Shown: positions 39,074 to 47,850, counted from the stretch's first letter. The stretch: DNA of 64,000 bases from Pseudomonas orientalis (GCF_002934065.1 NZ_CP018049.1:3904501-3968500), one strand, 5' to 3'. Made by a program: numbers and translations. Notes: generated from the letters alone by a model not told the origin.

Positions 39074-40075
39074 ATGAACACTGCATCCCCCCCCAGCGCC
39101 GCTGCTGCTCAAGCGGTACACACCGGCACGACGTCCATCAAGAACCTGCCTGTCAATTTGTTTGGCTCGGTCATGGGCTTGGCCGGCCTGAGCCTGGCGT
39201 GGCGCTTGAGCGGGCAGTATTACGGCGTCGGCGGCGCGTTGGGTGAAGCGATTGGTGCCCTGGCCGGCCTGGTATTCGTGGTGTTGACCTTGGGTTACCT
39301 GACCAAATGGGCGAGACATCCTGGCGCGGTAAAAGCCGAGTTCAACCATCCGATCGCCAGTAACTTTTTTGGCACCGTCACCATTGCAGTGTTGCTGCTG
39401 TCGGCAGTCGCCGCGCCCCACAATGAATGGCTCGGACAGGCGCTCTGGATACTGGGGAGCTTACTGACCGTGTTGCTCGCAGGCTTCGTGGTGTTGCGCC
39501 TGTTGTCGGGCAACCAGGACGCGTTGAATGCCGTACCTGCCTGGCTGATTCCAGGTGTTGCCACCCTCGATATCGCGGTCACCGGCGCGCACATGCCCAT
39601 GGCCTGGGCGGCTGAGTTCAACCTGTTTGCCCTCGCCGTGGGTGCGGTGCTGGCGCTGGTTTTCTTCACCCGGATTTTTTCGCGACTGGTGCATGAAGCC
39701 CCTCTGGCCAAAGGCATGGTGCCTTCGCTGATGGTCCTGATTGCACCTTTTGAAGTAGGTTTCCTGGCGTACACCAATGTATTCGGCGAGATCGACCGAT
39801 TTGCCAGCGTGTTGTTCTACTTCGGCCTGTTCCTGTTCGTGGTGCTGAGCTTCAAAGTGTTCCGTCGCGATGTGCCCTTTGCCCCTTCGTGGTGGGCAAT
39901 CAGCTTTCCCATCGCAGCCCTGAGCAATGCGGCACTGAAATATGCACATGCCCAGGAAAGCAGCGTGCTGATGGTCATCGCCGCAGCGATCCTGCTGTTC
40001 CTCACGGTGGTACTCACCGTGCTGATGGTGAAAACCCTGATCAGCCTGTTCAGCGGCAAACTGCTTGCCAACTGA
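39074..40075 (+). CDS. SLAC1/TehA-family anion transporter
   Basis: A 333-residue membrane protein with about ten transmembrane helices and the TDT/SLAC1 layout (INLPVNLFGSVMGLAGLSLAW-like start, FNHPIASNFFGTVTIAVLLL). Relatives carry anions, dicarboxylates or affect tellurite resistance. An AACAGGAGA ribosome site precedes the ATG. A terminator follows. Divergent from a GlxA-type regulator. Confidence 0.87.
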   Translation: MNTASPPSAAAAQAVHTGTTSIKNLPVNLFGSVMGLAGLSLAWRLSGQYYGVGGALGEAIGALAGLVFVVLTLGYLTKWARHPGAVKAEFNHPIASNFFGTVTIAVLLLSAVAAPHNEWLGQALWILGSLLTVLLAGFVVLRLLSGNQDALNAVPAWLIPGVATLDIAVTGAHMPMAWAAEFNLFALAVGAVLALVFFTRIFSRLVHEAPLAKGMVPSLMVLIAPFEVGFLAYTNVFGEIDRFASVLFYFGLFLFVVLSFKVFRRDVPFAPSWWAISFPIAALSNAALKYAHAQESSVLMVIAAAILLFLTVVLTVLMVKTLISLFSGKLLAN

Positions 40076-40091
40076 CCGTTTACCTCCCTTT

Positions 40092-40120
40092 GGCGAGCCT
40101 TCATCGGCTCGCTTTTTTTT
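40092..40120 (+). terminator. Rho-independent terminator of the SLAC1-type gene
   Basis: GGCGAGCC and GGCTCGC pair around TTCATC and are followed by eight T. Confidence 0.92.
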
Positions 40121-40177
40121 GCCCCACAGGTTTCATCGACTGACGCGACCGCCGGTATGGCGCACGCCAGCACCGTC

Positions 40178-40211
40178 CCTGCCCTGCGCAACCACGTGCA
40201 ACCGGAGCCCC
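40178..40211. repeat. Duplicated 34-base leader fragment
   Basis: CCTGCCCTGCGCAACCACGT... to GGAGCCCC matches 43862-43895 at 30 of 34 positions. The other copy is the ribosome-site region of a small gene, so this one looks like an orphan leader. Confidence 0.6.
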
Positions 40212-40218
40212 CTCATCA

Positions 40219-41256
40219 TCATTTAGTCGCAGGAAGCAGCGGCTTGATGCGTTTGCCATTCTGAAAAACTCGATCTTTACCGTCATGCTTGGCTTTATAC
40301 ATATTGATGTCCGCACATTTGAGCACTGCTGACATGTCCGATGTCGCCGAGAACGGCGCGACCCCCGCGCTGCAGGTGTATTGATGCGGAGGCAATACGC
40401 TGCAACGGATGTTTGCCAATAGGCGCAACGCATATTCATGGGCGACGGCGTCATTGTCCCCCAGCAACAAGACACCGAACTCCTCCCCGCCGAGCCGCCC
40501 TACACTGTGGCTGCCTGGAGTCGATTTCAGGCAAGCGGCCATGGCGCATAAAATCTTGTCTCCCACATCGTGACCGTACTGGTCGTTTTTCTGTTTGAAA
40601 CCGTCAATATCCAACATGATGAAATACCCGCTGCGCCCTCCCGCCAATGCACTTTGGAAGGTCGCCATGAAGGCGCGTCGGTTGAGAATGGAAGTAAGGA
40701 AGTCGGTCTCCGCCAACGTTCTGAACTCGCTTTCCACCAACAGGACCGAACGCATGTTCCTTAAATAGGTAAAGCTGAGAGTAAAGCCGACAGACATGGA
40801 CGCGATGCAGAAAATGGCGAGATACACTTCGAGTCCGTTATACAAACCGACATCAAGCGTGGGCCACATGATTACCCAGACCAGCAGCGCAGACAGGAAA
40901 TAGTCTTGAACTGCAACAAACAGGATGGCGCTGCTCACCACGATGATTACAGCAAGCGGAAGGGTGAAAACGCGTAGCTCCGCATTGGCATCAATGACGT
41001 GCGCAAAACCCAATGACAACAACACAATATAAAGAACGCCAAGCACTCTCCAGATCCAGAAGTGAGCGGTTATGCGATGAACATACCAGACCCCTAACAG
41101 CGACAGCGTGATAATAATGTTTGGCACGTCCAGCGTCGTCATGGGGTCTATCAGCAGAACCCCTATCCAGGCAACCAGCCCCACCCTTTCAATCATGTTC
41201 ACAGCGGGTGATAGCAGTGTTCGCATTCTTGGTCTGATCTTGAAAATCGCCGGCAT
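40219..41256 (-). CDS. Membrane diguanylate cyclase (GGEEF)
   Basis: A 345-residue protein with about six N-terminal transmembrane helices (residues 20-165) and a C-terminal GGDEF domain with the active variant GGEEF (RLGGEEFGVLLL). The residues five before the motif do not form RxxD, so product inhibition at the I-site is probably absent. AAGGAG precedes the ATG. Signal sensed through the membrane part is unknown. Confidence 0.9.
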   Translation of the reverse strand: MPAIFKIRPRMRTLLSPAVNMIERVGLVAWIGVLLIDPMTTLDVPNIIITLSLLGVWYVHRITAHFWIWRVLGVLYIVLLSLGFAHVIDANAELRVFTLPLAVIIVVSSAILFVAVQDYFLSALLVWVIMWPTLDVGLYNGLEVYLAIFCIASMSVGFTLSFTYLRNMRSVLLVESEFRTLAETDFLTSILNRRAFMATFQSALAGGRSGYFIMLDIDGFKQKNDQYGHDVGDKILCAMAACLKSTPGSHSVGRLGGEEFGVLLLGDNDAVAHEYALRLLANIRCSVLPPHQYTCSAGVAPFSATSDMSAVLKCADINMYKAKHDGKDRVFQNGKRIKPLLPATK

Positions 41257-41419
41257 CCTGAAACTCCTTTGCCAAAATGACCTGGATGTATGTTAAATGT
41301 CCGGGCGAGCGTTAATCCATGACGCAAACGATCCTTGACGGGTAACACCCTCCTTAATCAGAAAATGCATATAACACTGCGTCGGCTACGTAAACACTAT
41401 TGCGCAGCACGTTGAGAAC

Positions 41420-42688
41420 TTAATCCAGGTCGCTGGTGACCCTGCCAATGGCTTCCACGACTTGCCTGGCACCAAGCTGGATATCAGCCATTGCCACGCC
41501 TGCCTGCTCGGATAATTTCAGCAAAACGTCAGCCTGGTCTCTGCTGCACTGGACACGCACTGCGGCTTGAGCGGCCAATTCACGGTTTTGCCGTACCACG
41601 CCCGTAATCTCCTGCGTGGCTAAACTGGTGCGGCCGGCGAGTTTGCGCACTTCATCCGCCACCACCGCAAAACCTCGTCCGTGTACTCCAGCGCGTGCCG
41701 CTTCGATGGCAGCGTTAAGCGCCAACAGGTTGGTCTGGGTGGCAATCGCGCCGATGGTGTCAACGATGGAACCGATCAACTGCGACTGGGATTCAAGCGC
41801 GGTCATGCTGTCGTTTACTGAGGCCATCTGTTGCGCAATAGTTTGAGCACCAAGCACCGAATCCGCGACCAGATCCATACCTTTGTTAGCTTTTACATCG
41901 CTGGCCAACGACACGTCATAAGCCATTGTAGCGGCGCGCTTGACTCCATCGGCCTTCTCCACTTGCGCGGTCACTACGCTGGCGAATTTGGCTATTTTAT
42001 AAACCCGGCCGGCAGCGTCCTTGATGGGATTGTAAGTGGCTTCCAACCACACCACGTTTCCGCTTTTATCCACCCGGCGAAAGCGCCCGGCGTGAAACAC
42101 GCCTTTGTTTAAAGTCTTCCAGAACTCGGCGTAATCCGCCGAAGCCACGTCCTCCGCCAGGCAGAAAATACGGTGATGCCTGCCCTCTATCTCGGCAAGG
42201 CTATAACCCATGGTCTGAACGAAAGACTTGTTGGCATAAATGACTTCACCCGCAAGGTTGAATTGAATCATCGCCATCGAACGGTCCAGCGCGCTGAACA
42301 TTTCGATAGCCTCCCGTTCGTCCTGGGCAGGAGGGGGCGCAACGACGCCGTAGCCCTGAAATGTACGGTTTGCCGCCATAATCCAACCGATATCGAGCAT
42401 CACAGCACGGCCGTCGGCGGCCCGATAGCGTTGCCGTTCGATGGCGCACAGGTTCGGGGCAAAATCGTTGTGCGGCTCATCCGTGATATCACTCACTGTC
42501 ATATTCGACAGTCTTTCCAGCGAATACCCCAGCGTCGCCGCAAACCGCTGATTGGCCGAGATAATTCGCCCAGCCCCATCAACACGTATGGAGAGAAAGA
42601 CCGATTCGATGCTGGCGAGCGTACCGAGGGACGTCGTCAGTTCCTCCTGGCAGTCAAGGAGAGCATTCTTGATTCGACGATTGAACAC
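41420..42688 (-). CDS. Soluble BdlA-like chemoreceptor (PAS-PAS-MCP)
   Basis: A 422-residue protein without transmembrane helices. Two PAS domains (about 25-120 and 140-250, the second with YANKSFVQTMGYSLAEIEG) precede a short MCP signalling hairpin with the conserved tip ATQTNLLALNAAIEAARAG and GRGFAVVADEVRKLA. This is the BdlA layout, which links redox or biofilm dispersal to c-di-GMP. It starts at GTG with GGAGG upstream. It follows the diguanylate cyclase region, but 160 bases separate them. Confidence 0.9.
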   Translation of the reverse strand: MFNRRIKNALLDCQEELTTSLGTLASIESVFLSIRVDGAGRIISANQRFAATLGYSLERLSNMTVSDITDEPHNDFAPNLCAIERQRYRAADGRAVMLDIGWIMAANRTFQGYGVVAPPPAQDEREAIEMFSALDRSMAMIQFNLAGEVIYANKSFVQTMGYSLAEIEGRHHRIFCLAEDVASADYAEFWKTLNKGVFHAGRFRRVDKSGNVVWLEATYNPIKDAAGRVYKIAKFASVVTAQVEKADGVKRAATMAYDVSLASDVKANKGMDLVADSVLGAQTIAQQMASVNDSMTALESQSQLIGSIVDTIGAIATQTNLLALNAAIEAARAGVHGRGFAVVADEVRKLAGRTSLATQEITGVVRQNRELAAQAAVRVQCSRDQADVLLKLSEQAGVAMADIQLGARQVVEAIGRVTSDLD

Positions 42689-42787
42689 ACTGACCTCCGG
42701 TGTGAGCGAGTGTAAAAAAGGACAATGCGGGTGGTTACCACTGTTTTCGAGAGGACGGCCGAATAAAACAAGGCGCTTATATCGGGC

Positions 42788-43681
42788 TCACGCCCTCAAC
42801 AAACTGCAAGTATCCACAGACCTATTCTTAACCCCGTGCTCAGCCACACCCAGTTCCATACTCACCCGCGTGATTGCGAAACATATCGACATGGCCCGCC
42901 TCATTAACTCAACAAACGCCGGACTCAACACAATCAGACGCTTATCGCATTTGAAGTAGCCCTGTAACTCGCCCTCTTTGATCATGCGTTGCATGTGCGT
43001 TTTTGACACGCCAAGACATTGCGAGAGTTCCACATAGGATGACACTTTGTAACCGGTTTCCAGCGACCCGTTGCGCAAGGCATCCGTGTACAGCGCGAGC
43101 ATTGGCAAATGACCGCCATCGCGATTAAGAATCCATTTTGCCTCAGGTAAAAGTTTATCAAGCAGGAAATCCGACTCCAGTATTCTGGTAAACCCCCGAG
43201 CATAGATTCGTAATAAATCCACGGACGTTGCCAAGCTCGGGAACCAACTGTCGTAAGGAAGGATCATCTGCGATGGCAATAAATATGACTTGATGATTGG
43301 CGTGGCATCGCGCAATGTTTTATCCGTGGGATGAAAACAACGCAAGCGTCCATCTTGAACATGGAGCTGAACGCTCATATAGCCGCTGACCACTAGAAAG
43401 GAGAAATAGGCATCCAGACTGTTGCGAGACATATAGCCGCGTTTCTGGCAAAAAGCTTTAACTTCGGACAAGGGAACTTGTTCATCTTTGTAGCCAAAGC
43501 CGATTAAAGACAGCGCGACCATGAACCTGTCATATTTCAACAGGTTTTTATAGAAAAAAGGTTTGCTCCGATAGCGTTCCATTATCAAATCGAAATGAAG
43601 GAGCATCGCTTCATCTATATTGCCTCGGGTCATTTCGGTACTGGTCTCTTCCAAATACTCAAGCAGATCAGCTGTCTTCAT
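42788..43681 (-). CDS. AT-rich orphan protein with helix-turn-helix, probable regulator
   Basis: A 297-residue protein I do not recognise. Near the C-terminus a helix-turn-helix-like run (YVELSQCLGVSKTHMQRMIK, about 227-246) suggests DNA binding. The rest looks all-alpha. Codon use is distinctly less GC-rich than in neighbours, and flanks are AT-rich, which suggests transfer. The ATG of MKTADLLEYL was chosen over an upstream TTG because GAGAGGG lies upstream of it, though spacing is long. Confidence 0.6.
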   Translation of the reverse strand: MKTADLLEYLEETSTEMTRGNIDEAMLLHFDLIMERYRSKPFFYKNLLKYDRFMVALSLIGFGYKDEQVPLSEVKAFCQKRGYMSRNSLDAYFSFLVVSGYMSVQLHVQDGRLRCFHPTDKTLRDATPIIKSYLLPSQMILPYDSWFPSLATSVDLLRIYARGFTRILESDFLLDKLLPEAKWILNRDGGHLPMLALYTDALRNGSLETGYKVSSYVELSQCLGVSKTHMQRMIKEGELQGYFKCDKRLIVLSPAFVELMRRAMSICFAITRVSMELGVAEHGVKNRSVDTCSLLRA

Positions 43682-43896
43682 CGACGTCAAACAACCCTCT
43701 CTATATAGAAACAATTTTTACTGCTCACAATGCCGGTAGTATATGCGTATTCCAACGGCTGGCTGATTCACCCCAAAAATGTTTTACGGCCTTGCCTCGC
43801 CTCAAGCGCGTTCGATTGAAGCCGCGTCTGATCGACAAAGCAGAGTCGCACAGGGGCCGGGCCTGCCCCACGCAACCACATACAACCGGAGCCCCG

Positions 43897-44253
43897 ATGC
43901 CGCTGACCAAACGCGACTGCGCCCGCCTGGAACGGCAACTGATCGCCGCCCTCACCGAGGCCTGCGAAACCGCCAAAGCCGAAATCCCGGGCTTCGACTG
44001 GCTGACCCACACCGTCGACTACAGCGCCTTCCCCCAAAGCCTGCGCGTGACCTGGGTATTCGACACCCGCGCCAACAAGGCACTCGCCCTCAGCGGCGGT
44101 GCCGACAGACGCATGCGCGAACTGACCGCCACGGCGCTGCACGAAGCTGACGTGCCGCCCTTGCCGATGGAGCGCTGCGTGCACGTTGATTGCGAAGAAG
44201 ACTGCCGCCTGCAACACGAGGGCGACTGGCGTGCGCGGTTGGCGCGTCGCTAA
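43897..44253 (+). CDS. Small conserved hypothetical protein
   Basis: A 118-residue protein with a predicted helix-rich start (DCARLERQLIAALTEACETAKAEI), a mid beta region (HTVDYSAFPQSLRVTWVFDT) and three Cys near the end (RCVHVDCEEDCR). CCGGAGCC precedes the ATG. Its leader is partly duplicated at 40178. No family identified; Cys cluster could bind metal. Confidence 0.65.
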   Translation: MPLTKRDCARLERQLIAALTEACETAKAEIPGFDWLTHTVDYSAFPQSLRVTWVFDTRANKALALSGGADRRMRELTATALHEADVPPLPMERCVHVDCEEDCRLQHEGDWRARLARR

Positions 44254-44401
44254 CCTGACCTGATGCCGAAGCCCGCAGGAAAAATCCCAACCCCCTGCAA
44301 CGCCTTGCTCCCTTGCCTACGCATGGGTCAGAATCCGCCGGCTTGTGCGCTGGGATGGCCGTGATTAAGGTGGCTCGGTCGCTGAAGGTCTCGGCGATCG
44401 G
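44254..44401. other. Gap before the structured element
   Basis: No gene or motif recognised in these 148 bases; they may hold the promoter for the structured RNA candidate. Confidence 0.4.
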
Positions 44402-44606
44402 GTTTAGTAGCCTGAAGGTTTATCCAAACAAAAGTGCATGAGCTGCATCAATCAGACATTCCTGTCTGTACTTGATGGTGGCTGTGCGCAGGGCACCTTA
44501 GGGTGCGCCGGCTTTCGTTTGGATTCCCCGGTCTACTAACCTGCGCACAGCTGCCACCCTTCTGTTTAGTAGCTAAAGGGCAGTAGCCACACTCAGGAAT
44601 TCAAAC
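44402..44606 (+). ncRNA. Candidate structured leader RNA upstream of DUF3077/DUF6124-like ORF
   Basis: Perfect pairings visible: hairpin 44446-44477 (CATCAA/TTGATG outer, CAGACA-TTCC-TGTCTG inner); ATCCAAAC 44422-44429 with GTTTGGAT 44517-44524; CTGTGCGCAG 44482-44491 with CTGCGCACAG 44541-44550, extended by GGTGG/CCACC across a 3-base bulge; GGGCACC-TTAG-GGTGC(G)CC at 44491-44509; and CTACTAA 44533-44539, which fits either of two TTAGTAG segments (44404-44410 or 44566-44572). The ATCCAAAC and CTGTGCGCAG pairings interleave, giving a pseudoknot or a two-state switch. A 10-base direct repeat GTTTAGTAGC bounds the element. The strand is chosen from the downstream ORF. Confidence 0.6.
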
Positions 44607-44819
44607 ATGCTATTCACCGTCGCCCCCAACGCCACCAACGAAACCCTCATCACCAACAGCTACGAAACCTTCACCAGCGTCAGCACCCTGCTGCTCGACC
44701 TGTCTGAAGACCTCAACGGCAAACACCGCGACATCGCCATGGCAATCCACCAACTGAGCGAACTGGGCGTACTGCTAATCGCCCGATTGCTCGACCGCGA
44801 AATGCCGTGTACAGGCTGA
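44607..44819 (+). CDS. DUF3077/DUF6124-like small protein
   Basis: A 70-residue protein with the pattern LFTVAPN...ETLITNSYETFTSVSTLLLDLSxxL...RDIAMAIHQLSELGVLLIARLLD seen in Pseudomonas DUF3077/DUF6124 proteins. It is predicted all-helical. AGGA lies about nine bases before the ATG. It sits directly after the structured leader candidate, which may control it. Function unknown for the family. Confidence 0.75.
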   Translation: MLFTVAPNATNETLITNSYETFTSVSTLLLDLSEDLNGKHRDIAMAIHQLSELGVLLIARLLDREMPCTG

Positions 44820-44931
44820 TTTTCAAGCATCCAACTCGAAAGACACTTTACTCGCCGAGTCGTTGTACGCACGTACGACGACGCGGCGATTTGCTTTTGA
44901 TGGCTGCGTCGAATGACACAAAATGCGGCAG

Positions 44932-44950
44932 CTTTCGGCCAAAAGCGGAC
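44932..44950. repeat. 19-base dispersed motif, copy A
   Basis: CTTTCGGCCAAAAGCGGAC, related to CTATCGGCCAGAAGCGGWC at 53436 and 55691. A short intergenic repeat. Confidence 0.55.
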
Positions 44951-45013
44951 TGGTGAATTCTTCGGGCATGGCACGAATGAACCATCAACTCGCAGTGACG
45001 GGCCTTCACGCGA

Positions 45014-45410
45014 CTACCAGGGCTGCCGACCGTGACTTCCAAAAAACCACCAGTGGGGCCATCGAGACCCAGCAGCGCCATTTTGATAACTGTCGCCGCC
45101 CCTTCTTCAGGCGTCAAAATGCCCGAGTTACCATTGAGGTCGGTCCGCACATGCCCAGGATATCCAGCGCACCGATTTGCTCGGACAGAATCGCTGCAGC
45201 TCGATACACACTGTCTTCGACCGCAACGTCGAGATCCAAGAGGTCTGCATCGAGCCCGATATTACGTAACTGGGCAACGGCCTGCTCGCCACGGCTCCGA
45301 TCGCGAGCGCCGATCCAGACAAAGAACCCAGCCTCGGCAAGCCCTTTGGCAATCGCCAGTCCAATGCCTTTATTTGCGCCGGTGACGAGCGCCTGTCGTT
45401 TGTTATTCAT
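45014..45410 (-). pseudogene. Short-chain dehydrogenase pseudogene (internal deletion + frameshift)
   Basis: The N-terminal Rossmann half is intact (QALVTGANKGIGLAIAKGL, LDADLLDLDVAVEDS), but at about 45160 ...ALDIL is joined directly to GHVRTDLNGNSGILT of the C-terminal part in another frame. The stretch between them (NAG motif, catalytic Ser and YxxxK) is lost. A second frameshift lies in the A6 run at 45041-45046: one extra base would restore GGFFGSHGRQPW and a stop at 45014-45016. No active enzyme can be made. Confidence 0.9.
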
Positions 45411-45533
45411 CGCGATAGTCCTCGAAATATAAAGATGCTCTTCCTTTTGCAAGGCTCTAGGCTGCCAACTTGAAGAGCCCGCCCCCCCATACCCGAGCCG
45501 CCTCACAAGCCGGGCATGGAGCCTGTCTTCCTG

Positions 45534-46019
45534 TCAGGAGGTCTGGGCTACCGCATCACTTTGAGCCCCCTGGACGTGGTGCCGTAGGTCGCCGGCAAAC
45601 CGCAAGGTCACCTCACGACGAGTGAACCGCCATTCCCCATCATGCAGCTCGAACTGGTCGATGTACTTGCCGGCGCAGATAGGCTGCAATGGAAAGCCGT
45701 CGAGTTGCTGATGCACGGTGTAGTAACTCGCAGAACTCGCTTTATCGCCCGAAGGACCGACATCAATCAGCACATTGGTGATCGAATGCCACGTGCGGGG
45801 CGTGGCATCGGCATGTATCTGTAGGCCCGTCTCGAAGAAACCCAACAGCCCTTCAACCGACGAGGCCTCGTTGCCAAGCACATGAATCACCGCATGCTGA
45901 AGCACCTCGGCGACACCCGAGAAATCTCCGCTATCAAGACGATGGATATAGGTGGCGTGAAGGCGGTGAATGGCGCTCTCGGCGGCGAGACGTGCGAGTA
46001 TTTCTGGTGAGTAGGTCAT
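45534..46019 (-). CDS. SnoaL-like nuclear-transport-factor-2 family protein
   Basis: A 161-residue protein with the cone-shaped NTF2/SnoaL pattern: N-terminal helix AAESAIHRLHATYIHRLDSGDF, HSITNVLIDVG strand, KYIDQFELHDGEWRFTRREV end. Relatives act as dehydratases, isomerases or ketosteroid-type enzymes. CGGAGAG precedes the ATG. Located between SDR genes, so a role in the same oxidative pathway is possible. Confidence 0.8.
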   Translation of the reverse strand: MTYSPEILARLAAESAIHRLHATYIHRLDSGDFSGVAEVLQHAVIHVLGNEASSVEGLLGFFETGLQIHADATPRTWHSITNVLIDVGPSGDKASSASYYTVHQQLDGFPLQPICAGKYIDQFELHDGEWRFTRREVTLRFAGDLRHHVQGAQSDAVAQTS

Positions 46020-46224
46020 GACTCTCTCCGGGGCCTTAGCCCACAAAGGAATGATGTATAGCGGCGGCCATACATTTGATGCGCTCGGCAGACGACCTTG
46101 GCGGCAATCCAATATGGCGTCAGACGAACAATGATTTTGATAAGCGAGTTGTCAGCCTTGTGGCGGGGGACGAAATGGGATCAACCCTGCGGTTAAACCC
46201 CGAGGTCCGCAGCGATCCAGTGAT

Positions 46225-46965
46225 CTAGGATTGCGACGCTCCGCCATCCGCGAACAGTTCGACACCGTTGATATAGCTGGCGGCGTCACTGGCCAGGAAG
46301 GCCACGGCAGCGCCAATCTCATGAGCTTGGCCGATACGTCCGATGGTGCTTTTTTCACTCAAGGACTCGATCACCGCCTCAGCGTGTTCCGCGAGCATAT
46401 GACGCAGTGATGGGGTATCCACGGGGCCCGGACTCAAGAGGTTGATACGCACCCCGCTGCCTTTGATATCGAGCGTCCAGCTTCTGACCAGCGTGCGCAG
46501 TGCAGCTTTGGTTGCACCGTATACGCTCAGGCCAGGACCGGGATCAATGGAGGCTGTGGAGCCGATGATGATAATGCTGCTGCCCTTGCCCATGAGCGGC
46601 AGCGCTCCCTGAACGGTGAAGGTCACACCCTTGACGTTGGTGTTGAACACGCGGTCGAAGTAGGCCTCTGTGATGCTGCCGAGCGGAGCGATCTCGCCCA
46701 TACCTGCATTGGCGACGAGCACATCGATTCGACCATGGCGGGTCTTGATTGCATCAAACAGCACAGCGAGGTCGGCTATTACCGAAACGTCCGCGACCAC
46801 TGCGCTGGCCCGCTCCCCGAGCTTCGATAATGCCTCGTCCAGTTGCTCCTGCCGACGCCCGGTAATCACCACTGTGGCCCCCTGCCCCGCCAGTTCTTGG
46901 GCGATGGCAAGGCCCAATCCCGAGGATCCTCCGGTGACGAGAACGACTTTGTCTTGAAACTGCAT
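46225..46965 (-). CDS. SDR-family oxidoreductase
   Basis: A 246-residue classical SDR. NAD(P)-binding TGGSSGLGLAI, the NAG motif VANAGMG, catalytic Ser in IIIGSTASID, and YGATK (Tyr/Lys pair). The start has TGGAGC upstream. It is divergent from a TetR gene; three palindromic sites of one consensus fill the gap, so repression by that TetR is very likely. Substrate unknown. Confidence 0.9.
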   Translation of the reverse strand: MQFQDKVVLVTGGSSGLGLAIAQELAGQGATVVITGRRQEQLDEALSKLGERASAVVADVSVIADLAVLFDAIKTRHGRIDVLVANAGMGEIAPLGSITEAYFDRVFNTNVKGVTFTVQGALPLMGKGSSIIIIGSTASIDPGPGLSVYGATKAALRTLVRSWTLDIKGSGVRINLLSPGPVDTPSLRHMLAEHAEAVIESLSEKSTIGRIGQAHEIGAAVAFLASDAASYINGVELFADGGASQS

Positions 46966-47001
46966 GCTGATGCTCCAGTGAATGCTGAGGAGGAATGAAT
47001 T

Positions 47002-47021
47002 TATATAGCGAACACTATATA
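47002..47021. promoter_or_regulatory. TetR-type operator 1
   Basis: TATATAGCGAACACTATATA: arms TATATAG/CTATATA with inner TAGCG-AA-CACTA. Lies 37-56 bases upstream of the SDR start. Confidence 0.75.
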
Positions 47022-47042
47022 GCTCTAGAGCATGAAGCAAGA

Positions 47043-47062
47043 TATTTAGTGACCACTATATA
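47043..47062. promoter_or_regulatory. TetR-type operator 2
   Basis: Core TAGTG-AC-CACTA extended by TAT/ATA on both sides with one mismatch. Centre lies 42 bases from operator 1 centre. Confidence 0.75.
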
Positions 47063-47099
47063 AATTCACCGTTCAGCTCAGCACAGTTGCCCCGGCATA

Positions 47100-47111
47100 T
47101 AGCGGTCGCTA
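47100..47111. promoter_or_regulatory. TetR-type operator 3
   Basis: Perfect palindrome TAGCGGTCGCTA, fitting the shared consensus TAGYGNNCRCTA, just upstream of the TetR start. Confidence 0.7.
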
Positions 47112-47139
47112 CAATCGCGACCACGCCAACGAGATCAAC

Positions 47140-47739
47140 ATGACCGACAAAATCCGCCAACGCCGCCCTGCCTTCGACAGAGAGGCTGGAGTCGCCATCG
47201 CCCAAGCCATGTTCCACGAACACGGCTTCGACGCGGTGAGCCTCACCGATCTGGTCGAAGCCATGGATATCAAGCCGCCCAGCTTCTATGCCGCGTATGG
47301 CAGCAAGGCTGAGTTGTTCGAGAAGGCCATGCAGCGCTATGCCCGCGAGCACGCTTTACCGTTGGACAAACTGCTAGCGCCGCACCGGCCAGTGCCTGAA
47401 GCACTCGCCGCCTTGCTGGTCGCGGCGGCGAAGCAGTATGGAAAGGACAGTGTTCTGCGAGGCTGTATGATCACTGAGGGCATGCGCGCGGACGACGAGT
47501 TGGCCCGCCAGATGGCGCAAACGTTGGCGGACGGAGGAATCAAAGTAATTCGGGATTATCTTGATCAGGCACTGCCTGAAAAAGCCCAATGCCTTACCGA
47601 CTACCTTTCGATTACCCTGCGCGGGCTATCCTCTGCGGCGTGTAACGGAATGCCGCGTAAAAGGCTGATCGAGGCCGCGCAGACGGCGGGCCGGTTCATT
47701 GCTCATGAGCTGGATAAAGAGCAGCAAATGACCCGTTAG
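47140..47739 (+). CDS. TetR-family repressor divergent from SDR
   Basis: A 199-residue regulator with HTH (REAGVAIAQAMFHEHGFDAVSLTDLVEAMDI... split here: DLVEAMDIKPPSFYAAYGSK recognition helix) and a C-terminal domain of the TetR_C_16-like group. It is divergent from the SDR and preceded by three similar palindromes, so it likely controls itself and the SDR. Confidence 0.9.
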   Translation: MTDKIRQRRPAFDREAGVAIAQAMFHEHGFDAVSLTDLVEAMDIKPPSFYAAYGSKAELFEKAMQRYAREHALPLDKLLAPHRPVPEALAALLVAAAKQYGKDSVLRGCMITEGMRADDELARQMAQTLADGGIKVIRDYLDQALPEKAQCLTDYLSITLRGLSSAACNGMPRKRLIEAAQTAGRFIAHELDKEQQMTR

Positions 47740-47774
47740 CACACACGCCCACCATAGCGTCCCACATTCCGAAC

Positions 47775-47838
47775 TCAGCTGTTCTGCCCACCATCCACAT
47801 TCAGCGTTGCGCCCGTAATGTAGGCCGCATACGGCCCC
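47775..47838 (-). pseudogene. C-terminal remnant of an SDR gene
   Basis: Reading the minus strand gives PYAAYITGATLNVDGGQNS and a stop, the classical SDR C-terminus. Everything before it is gone; the sequence then meets a LysR remnant on the other strand. Confidence 0.85.
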
Positions 47839-47850
47839 ACCAAACGCTGG

